Program-made: the position numbers and the translations under genes
The notes under the pieces: generated by a model
The model's database searches: none
Told to the model about the DNA's origin: nothing
What the model saw: only the letters and a program-made list of their open reading frames with translations
Part shown: piece by piece, positions 59,131-64,000 of the stretch
How the letters are laid out: every line of letters begins with the position of its first letter
Position numbering within the stretch: the stretch's first letter is position 1
From: Nocardia macrotermitis
GTDB taxonomy: Bacteria > Actinomycetota > Actinomycetes > Mycobacteriales > Mycobacteriaceae
DNA: 64,000 nucleotides
Assembly (NCBI RefSeq): GCF_009604405.1
Contig: NZ_WEGK01000007.1
Location: 62,001-126,000 of the forward strand
Direction: 5' to 3'

Positions 59131-59997
59131 TCAGCCTATCCGAGCTGCGATGTCCTTGATCAGCCTCGAGGACTCCTCCCGATCGAGGGCAATGGACCGC
59201 ATCTGGTTGTACAGATATTCGAGAGCATCGACTTGCGTTGTCTCGTCGGTGATCTCGCCGTATATCGCGGTTTCGAGCCAGCCCAGGATCGGCAGCCGAG
59301 GGTTTCCGAAGTCGAGCAGATGGAAAGTTGCGGCGTTCAGGCTCGCGATAGATCCCCTGGCATCGAACGGCAGGACTCGCACGTCGAGATTGTCGGGATG
59401 CTTGTTCACCATCTCACACAAGTGGAGCAGTTGCTGGCGCTGGACATCGGGACCGCCGACCTGCTGCATCAGAGCAGCCTGCCCGATGACGACCGAAAGT
59501 TGCAGCGGGTCAGGGTCTTCGAGCCGCCGCTGTCGTTGGAGGCGGGCGCGGACTCGTTGCTGCGCTTCGGTTGGGCGACCGGTGGAGACGATCGAGTAGA
59601 CTAAGGCGTTGATGTAGTCCTCGGTCTGCAACAGCCCTGGGATTACGCCGTTGTCGACGCTGCGGATGCGGAGGGCACCGTCCTCGAGACCGTAAAAACG
59701 CATGAGTTGATCGTCGAACAGAGCGGAGTACTCGTTCCACCAAGCGCGTTCCTTCGCGATCGTACGGAGCTCGCGTAGTTCGGTCTGCTCGTCGCTGTCG
59801 AACTCGAGCAGACCGAGCAGGGGCTCGAGTTTGTCTTCGGTGAGGACTCCCCGATAGTTCGCTACTTGCGACCAGTAGCCGGGACTTATGTCCAGAGCCT
59901 TGTGGATCGCGTTCGCCTTGATACCACGGGTCTTGCTCTGCTCCCGGATGCGGAGCATGAGTTCCCAGCCTGCGACGGTTGGCGACCTTCGGGGCAT
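59131..59997 (-). CDS. XRE-family helix-turn-helix regulator with DUF5753 domain
   Basis: A 288-residue protein. The N-terminal DNA-binding domain (GWELMLRIREQSKTRGIKANAIHKALDISPGYWSQV) is followed by DUF5753 (VIPGLLQTEDYINALV, RVRARLQRQRRL, LSVVIGQAAL, VRVLPFDA). It pairs with the double DUF397 gene downstream. Start: ATG at 59997; a GTG two codons earlier (60003) is possible. Upstream lies a palindrome (60072-60084) shared with the divergent 63-residue gene. Confidence 0.9.
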   Translation of the reverse strand: MPRRSPTVAGWELMLRIREQSKTRGIKANAIHKALDISPGYWSQVANYRGVLTEDKLEPLLGLLEFDSDEQTELRELRTIAKERAWWNEYSALFDDQLMRFYGLEDGALRIRSVDNGVIPGLLQTEDYINALVYSIVSTGRPTEAQQRVRARLQRQRRLEDPDPLQLSVVIGQAALMQQVGGPDVQRQQLLHLCEMVNKHPDNLDVRVLPFDARGSIASLNAATFHLLDFGNPRLPILGWLETAIYGEITDETTQVDALEYLYNQMRSIALDREESSRLIKDIAARIG

Positions 59998-60071
59998 GTA
60001 CACGAGTCCTCTCTCCGGGTGACATCTTCACGATACAAGAGATGCGGCAGATGCATTCAACCTATTGCACT

Positions 60072-60084
60072 ACTAAACTTTAGT
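60072..60084. promoter_or_regulatory. 13-bp palindrome in the divergent promoter region
   Basis: ACTAAA-C-TTTAGT is a perfect palindrome around a central C, in the AT-richer gap between the XRE gene and the plus-strand 63-residue gene. It is a candidate operator for the XRE/DUF397 pair. The rest of the gap (60004-60214) shows no gene. Confidence 0.5.
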
Positions 60085-60214
60085 GTCGTACTCTTGCTTA
60101 CATTGGGGTTGAGGTTGGTTCCCGGTTGGGGAGGTCTTGCCACTGAGGAGCCGGAGGGCATACCCCACCCCTCCACAGGTCAAGCAACTCGCATCAGTCT
60201 TCGAGGGAGTTCCG

Positions 60215-60406
60215 ATGTGTTCCAACGCTTTTGCACGCCCGGGTGGCCCGCCTAGTGCGCTCGGCGCAGCCGCGATCAGCGATGTCGACCGTGCGGATGC
60301 CGATCGCCGCGTTGGCTCGGTTGAGTCGAATGTTGTTCTGGCGGACGTGCTTTCGGTGTATCGCAGAGCCCGGCGCGACGAGCGGGCGGAACGGGGTGCG
60401 CGATGA
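60215..60406 (+). CDS. Small protein of unknown function (63 residues)
   Basis: It starts MCSNAFARPGGPPSALG with GAGGGAG upstream. It is hydrophilic, with a charged helical end (VVLADVLSVYRRARRDERAERGAR). Its stop overlaps the ATG of the next gene (ATGA), which supports both being genuine. I do not recognise a family. It is divergent from the XRE regulator. Confidence 0.55.
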   Translation: MCSNAFARPGGPPSALGAAAISDVDRADADRRVGSVESNVVLADVLSVYRRARRDERAERGAR

Positions 60407-60786
60407 GCCTGATCGACGTATGGAATCTGGTGTCGGCCGTCTTGGCAACGCTCGGCGGGGCCGTCCTCACCGTTCTAGGTATCGGTGCCTTGTTCGCGAT
60501 GGATTGGCCTCGGCGGGCGATCCCGCGGATTCCGGATGGGCGAGAGCTTACTCGGCGGCCGTTGTCCTGGACGTGCACTGCGCAGCCCCGAGCGATGAAT
60601 ACTGAAGAGGCTCGGCGGGTCTTACGGGTTCATCGTGGTCATGGATGCGTGCGCGAGCGGGACGCGGCAGCGGTCCTCACGGCGGCCGCGCGGGCCGCGA
60701 ATCGTTCACAGCGCGCGCGTAATAGACACGGGGACAAGGTGGTTCGCCATCGTTACACGAACGGACGTGGCCCGCACCTGCGTTGA
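60403..60786 (+). CDS. Small membrane-anchored protein (127 residues), unknown function
   Basis: An N-terminal membrane helix (VWNLVSAVLATLGGAVLTVLGIGALFAM) is followed by a basic cytoplasmic tail rich in Arg, with MNTEEARRVLRVHRG and repeated Ala-Arg helices. It is coupled by ATGA overlap to the 63-residue gene. The end of the frame (GDKVVRHRYTNGRGPHLR) is less convincing and a frameshift near 60720 cannot be excluded. No family recognised. Confidence 0.5.
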   Translation: MSLIDVWNLVSAVLATLGGAVLTVLGIGALFAMDWPRRAIPRIPDGRELTRRPLSWTCTAQPRAMNTEEARRVLRVHRGHGCVRERDAAAVLTAAARAANRSQRARNRHGDKVVRHRYTNGRGPHLR

Positions 60787-61114
60787 CCATCAGAAAGATC
60801 TGTCTGTAGAGCGGCGATTGCGACATGGCGTGATCCGCTATGGCTCGACACTCATCCGCTGGCGAAGGGGATTCTGTGAAAAACCATGCGTTCCAGGAGC
60901 TTCCGAGTAACGCTACGCCTCCGGCGCAGATGCATCAGGAGGTTAACGCGCGTCGTGACACCGAATGCAAGCTGGACAGCTGCGACATACTGCGATACAG
61001 CCGGATGCGGCAAACCGAACTCGATCAGGCCTGTCATCTCACCACGCCGGACCGGTATTTCAAGCGTAAAACCATTGCTAGACAAGAAATCTCCGATTGG
61101 AAGCAGGCGGGTCG
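60787..61114 (+). other. Stretch with one doubtful small ORF
   Basis: 328 bases before the DUF4254 gene. An ATG-started frame at 60840 is open for 99 codons but overlaps the DUF4254 start. Its product is an unremarkable, Cys/Gln/Arg-mixed sequence (RQTELDQACHLTTPD) with no known pattern and a weak ribosome site. I regard it as unproven. Nothing else is seen here. Confidence 0.35.
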
Positions 61115-61561
61115 ATGCATCTGGAGTCTGTCGTGCTGATCGAACCGCTACCGACGAAATCGGAACTGCTGCATGCATGTCGGGGGATTGCCTACGATCA
61201 TCATCCAATCTTACTGGCTGCGCATACTCTGACCCTGTTGCACGAAAGACGTTTGGGAGCAGAGCCTTCCGAGACCCTCGAGATCGATGACGAGCGGGCT
61301 CGGCGAGTCCGCGCGGTAGACAGCTGGACAACGGAGACTTTGCCGCCCGCCCATGGTGCCGCCTATGTCCACACCGAGACTCTCGGCGCTGTCGTCGATC
61401 GGGTAGCCCGCTACACCGCTGTGGCCTATGCAGCCTTGACCGGACTTCGGGGCACCGATCTCGGCGATGCTTGGGAACAGCTCGCAGAGCTGGCGATCGG
61501 GTACGAAGACCTTGTCACCGAGGTGCATACCGGGCGTCGCCGTTTGCCCGGCGGGCCATGA
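61115..61561 (+). CDS. DUF4254-domain protein
   Basis: A 148-residue protein matching the DUF4254 layout of mycobacteria and nocardiae: LPTKSELLHACRG, then HHPILLAAHTLTLLHERR, then EIDDERARRVRAVDSWT, then AAYVHTETLGAVVDRVARY, then a helical end. The HTETLG..VDR motif is characteristic. Function unknown. The start is uncertain (ATG at 61115 with weak ribosome site). It stands alone on the plus strand, with 163 bases after it without a gene. Confidence 0.75.
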   Translation: MHLESVVLIEPLPTKSELLHACRGIAYDHHPILLAAHTLTLLHERRLGAEPSETLEIDDERARRVRAVDSWTTETLPPAHGAAYVHTETLGAVVDRVARYTAVAYAALTGLRGTDLGDAWEQLAELAIGYEDLVTEVHTGRRRLPGGP

Positions 61562-61724
61562 CGATGTCCGGTATCACCTTCCCACAGCTGGTCCTACCGA
61601 ATCGACCGGACGACAACAGTTCCCAGCAGATTCCGACATGCCGACGACTGTCGCCTGACAGTCGTCAGGCATACGTCGGGCAGTACAGGTGTCGCACGCG
61701 ACGAAATTCGCGACGCTCGACCGA

Positions 61725-62615
61725 TCATTCCCCGGGCGTGTGTCCGGCTGGTTGTTCGGAGCGCTCGAGGGTGGCGGCCCAGGTGGACAGGAGGCGGAGG
61801 GCGTCGGCGGTGGGGGTGTCGGCGGGGGCGGTATAGACCAGCAGGGTCAGGCCGGGGTGGGCGGGGAATTCCATGGCCTCGAAGTCGAGTTCGAGGCGGC
61901 CGACTTCGGGGTGGTGCAGGTTCTTGTGACCGGTGCGGTGGAAGCGGACATTGTGCGCGGCCCAGCGCGTTCGGAATTCCTCACTGCGCGTGGATAATTC
62001 GCCGATCAGCTCGATCAGTTGGCGGTCGTGTGGATTGTGCCCGGCCTCGGAGCGCAGCATGGCGGCGATATCGTCCGCGGCGCGATCCCAGTCCTCGAAG
62101 AATTCGCGCGCGGCGGGGTCCAGATAGATGAAGCGGGCGCTGTTGGCGGGGCGGCGCGGGTCCGCGAGCATCGGGGCGTAGAGCGCGCGGGCCAGGTGAT
62201 TGGCGGCGAGCATGTCGTGACGGGCGTTGCGGATCCAGGCCGGGCCATCGGTGATGATGTCCAGGAGTTGCCGCAGGCCCGGCGTGATGCCGGTGGCGGG
62301 CTTGGCGCGCCGCCGCCGGGCCGGGGTGGGAGTCGCGGCGCGGGCCAGATCGAACAGGTGCGCGCGTTCGGCGTCATCGAGTTGCAGGGCGCGCGCGAGG
62401 TTGTCCAGGACCGCATCGGAGGCTCCGGCGAGGTTGCCACGTTCCATTCGCACGTAGTAATCGATGCTCATACCGGCAAGCAAGGCCACCTCCTCGCGAC
62501 GCAACCCGGCAACGCGGCGGTTTCCCCCGTAGGCGGGCAATCCGGCCTGCTCGGGGGTGATGCGAGCCCGCCGGGAGGTCAGGAACTCCCGCACCTGCAC
62601 TCGATGATGGTCCAT
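61725..62615 (-). CDS. XRE-family regulator with MmyB-like ligand-binding domain
   Basis: A 296-residue protein. The N-terminal helix-turn-helix contains PAYGGNRRVAGLRREEVALLAGMSIDYYVRMERG, the hallmark R(R)VPGLRREE.A.LAG.S..YY...E.G of this actinobacterial group. The C-terminal MmyB-type PAS-like domain (AWIRNARHDMLAANHLARALYAPML, ARFIYLDPAAREFFEDW, RFHRTGHKNLHHPEVGRLEL) is thought to bind fatty-acyl ligands. It is divergent from the zinc alcohol dehydrogenase, which it may regulate. I chose MDHHRVQV (62615). Confidence 0.93.
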   Translation of the reverse strand: MDHHRVQVREFLTSRRARITPEQAGLPAYGGNRRVAGLRREEVALLAGMSIDYYVRMERGNLAGASDAVLDNLARALQLDDAERAHLFDLARAATPTPARRRRAKPATGITPGLRQLLDIITDGPAWIRNARHDMLAANHLARALYAPMLADPRRPANSARFIYLDPAAREFFEDWDRAADDIAAMLRSEAGHNPHDRQLIELIGELSTRSEEFRTRWAAHNVRFHRTGHKNLHHPEVGRLELDFEAMEFPAHPGLTLLVYTAPADTPTADALRLLSTWAATLERSEQPAGHTPGE

Positions 62616-62863
62616 GTTCTCCACGGTAGGCCGCCTGCGGCCGATCGCGGGAGGTACTGCGATTACCTGGAAGAGCCTTGACTCCCACGGTCGCGTTCCG
62701 GGGCGTGTACTCGAACCATGATCCGCACCGGCGCGGCTCGCCCGCCCGGCGACCGGAACCGACCTCGGCGGAGATCCCGCCGGACGGCTGCGACACTGAA
62801 GGTTGCCACCCGGTAGCTGCCGCGGTATCCGAAACACTGACGCACACCGAACAGGAGATGCTC

Positions 62864-63901
62864 ATGCGAGCGACCTACATGTACGCCCCCGGCGACGTCC
62901 GGGTCATCGACGCCCCCGATCCGATCATCGCGCACTCCACCGACGCGGTCGTCCGCGTGGTGCGCAGCTGCATCTGCGGCTCGGATCTGCACCCCTACCA
63001 CTCGATGCCCCCCAACCCGCACGGCAGTTCCATGGGGCACGAATTCGTCGGCATCGTCGAGGACATCGGCGGCGATGTGCGCACAATTCGCAAGGGCGAC
63101 TTCGTGATCGCGCCGTTCGCGTGGTCGGACGGCACCTGCGATTTCTGCCGCGAAGGTCTGCAGACCTCGTGCCGGCACGGCGGATTCTGGAACTCCGGCG
63201 AGGTGCGGGGCGGACAGGCCGAAGCGGTGCGGGTGCCACAGGCCGACGGCACCCTGGTCGCGGTTCCGGTCGCCGAGGACTCGCCGCTGATCCCGTCGCT
63301 GCTGACGCTGTCGGACGTGTACGGCACCGGATACCACGCGGCGGTGAAGGGCCGCGTCGGGACGGACACCTCGGTCACCGTGATCGGTGACGGCGCGGTC
63401 GGGCTGCTGGCCGTGCTGTCCGCGAAACAGCTTGGCGCACAACAGATTATCCTGATGGGTCGGCACAAGGTCCGCACCGATCTGGGCCTGGAGTTCGGTG
63501 CCACCGACATCGTCGCCGAACGCGGCGAGGAGGGTATCGCCGCCGTCCGCGAACTCACCCGGGGCGACGGCACCCACGTCGTCATCGAGGCCGTCGGTCA
63601 TATGCCCGCCTACGAACAGGCCGTCGGCGTGGTCCGCCCCGGCGGCACCATCAGCCGCGTCGGCGTACCCCAATATGCCACCGCCCCAATCGGTTTCGGC
63701 ACCCTTTTCGGCCCCAACATCACCCTCACCGGCGGCCCCGCCCCCGCCCGCGCCTACATCGACACCCTGCTGCCCGGCGTCCTCGACGGCACCGTGGACC
63801 CCGGCAAGGTCTTCGACCGCGAGATCGACCTCGCCGACGTCCCCGACGGCTACCGCGCCATGGACGACCGCGAGGCCCTCAAGGTCCTCGTCCGCGCCTG
63901 A
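62864..63901 (+). CDS. Zinc-dependent alcohol dehydrogenase (MDR superfamily)
   Basis: A 345-residue enzyme. Catalytic zinc ligands lie in CICGSDLH (Cys) and MGHEFVG (His, Glu). A structural-zinc-like Cys cluster lies in GTCDFCREGLQTSC. The NAD(P) fold has VIGDGAVGLLAV. It oxidises an alcohol or reduces an aldehyde; substrate unknown. The ATG at 62864 has AGGAG 6 bases upstream, and an ATG two codons earlier is the alternative. It is divergent from the MmyB-type regulator with 248 bases between starts, a common regulator/enzyme pair. Confidence 0.92.
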   Translation: MRATYMYAPGDVRVIDAPDPIIAHSTDAVVRVVRSCICGSDLHPYHSMPPNPHGSSMGHEFVGIVEDIGGDVRTIRKGDFVIAPFAWSDGTCDFCREGLQTSCRHGGFWNSGEVRGGQAEAVRVPQADGTLVAVPVAEDSPLIPSLLTLSDVYGTGYHAAVKGRVGTDTSVTVIGDGAVGLLAVLSAKQLGAQQIILMGRHKVRTDLGLEFGATDIVAERGEEGIAAVRELTRGDGTHVVIEAVGHMPAYEQAVGVVRPGGTISRVGVPQYATAPIGFGTLFGPNITLTGGPAPARAYIDTLLPGVLDGTVDPGKVFDREIDLADVPDGYRAMDDREALKVLVRA

Positions 63902-63966
63902 GCCGCGGCGGCGCCGCCCCTCATCCCGATCCGGACGGCACAAGCTCGGCGAAATACGCTACAGCC

Positions 63967-64000
63967 GTGCCGATTCCCGATCTGCGTCGACCCGGCCCGC
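63967..64000 (+). CDS. Possible start of a further gene, cut by the window end
   Basis: A GTG (MPIPDLRRPG) preceded 11 bases earlier by TACGCT resembles the leaderless start seen at corA. Only 11 codons are visible, so this is tentative. The gap 63902-63966 holds no hairpin of note. Confidence 0.25.
   Translation, partial: MPIPDLRRPGP

Overview
The window looks like the chromosome of a mycolate-type actinomycete, most probably Nocardia or a close relative. It is GC-rich, with a strong G/C third-position bias. The protein families also point there: DUF3089, an LpqH-like lipoprotein, DUF3558 lipoproteins, DUF4254, XRE(DUF5753)/DUF397 pairs, ESX-associated WXG/EspC-like proteins and a large NRPS. 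Several genes have short or leaderless-looking leaders, and ATGA start/stop overlaps are common. No rRNA, tRNA, CRISPR array or insertion sequence was recognised.

Layout. 1-2.7 kb: the 3' part of a DUF3089 hydrolase, a VOC protein and a CorA transporter. 2.8-19.5 kb: a natural-product operon with a free-standing adenylation-domain fragment, a three-module NRPS (C-A-T-E / C-A-T / C-A-T-E-TE), a DrrA-like ABC ATPase, a 53-codon ORF and two ABC-2 permeases. The four joints from the NRPS onward are ATGA overlaps. 19.5-22.6 kb: a Ser/Thr kinase, a beta-carbonic anhydrase and a divergent TetR regulator with palindromic operators. 22.7-28.4 kb: a Sel1-repeat membrane protein, a GrpE-like protein and an enlarged Hsp70, arranged as one chaperone operon. 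28.5-36.7 kb: a three-repeat lipoprotein, a DUF4143 ATPase, a FAH-family enzyme, an esterase with divergent MarR, an XRE/DUF397 pair and a FadE36-type phosphotransferase. 36.8-43.1 kb: a minus-strand set of two unrecognised proteins, a TPR protein and a CHAT protease, interrupted and flanked by tandem repeats. 43.2-46.4 kb: an LpqH-like lipoprotein, a membrane protein, an AraC remnant and a MetE-like protein. 46.9-52.6 kb: a flavin halogenase, a chorismate lyase, a cation/proton antiporter and an atypical P450. 52.7-64 kb: accessory genes, including an AT-richer seven-gene ESX-like cassette (54.9-58.4 kb) bracketed by regulator genes, then a DUF4254 protein, a MmyB-type regulator and a zinc alcohol dehydrogenase.

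Two biosynthetic units stand out. The NRPS operon should make and export a tripeptide whose first and third residues are epimerised. The halogenase/chorismate lyase/P450 group matches the enzyme logic of the marine Bmp pathway (4-hydroxybenzoate, halogenation, P450 phenol coupling) and could make halogenated phenols or biaryls. Its P450 lacks the ExxR arginine.

Four unrelated intergenic minisatellites (units of 23, 32, 7 and 21/63 bp) lie within 20 kb of each other. Three of them sit beside or inside the CHAT/TPR and halogenase regions.
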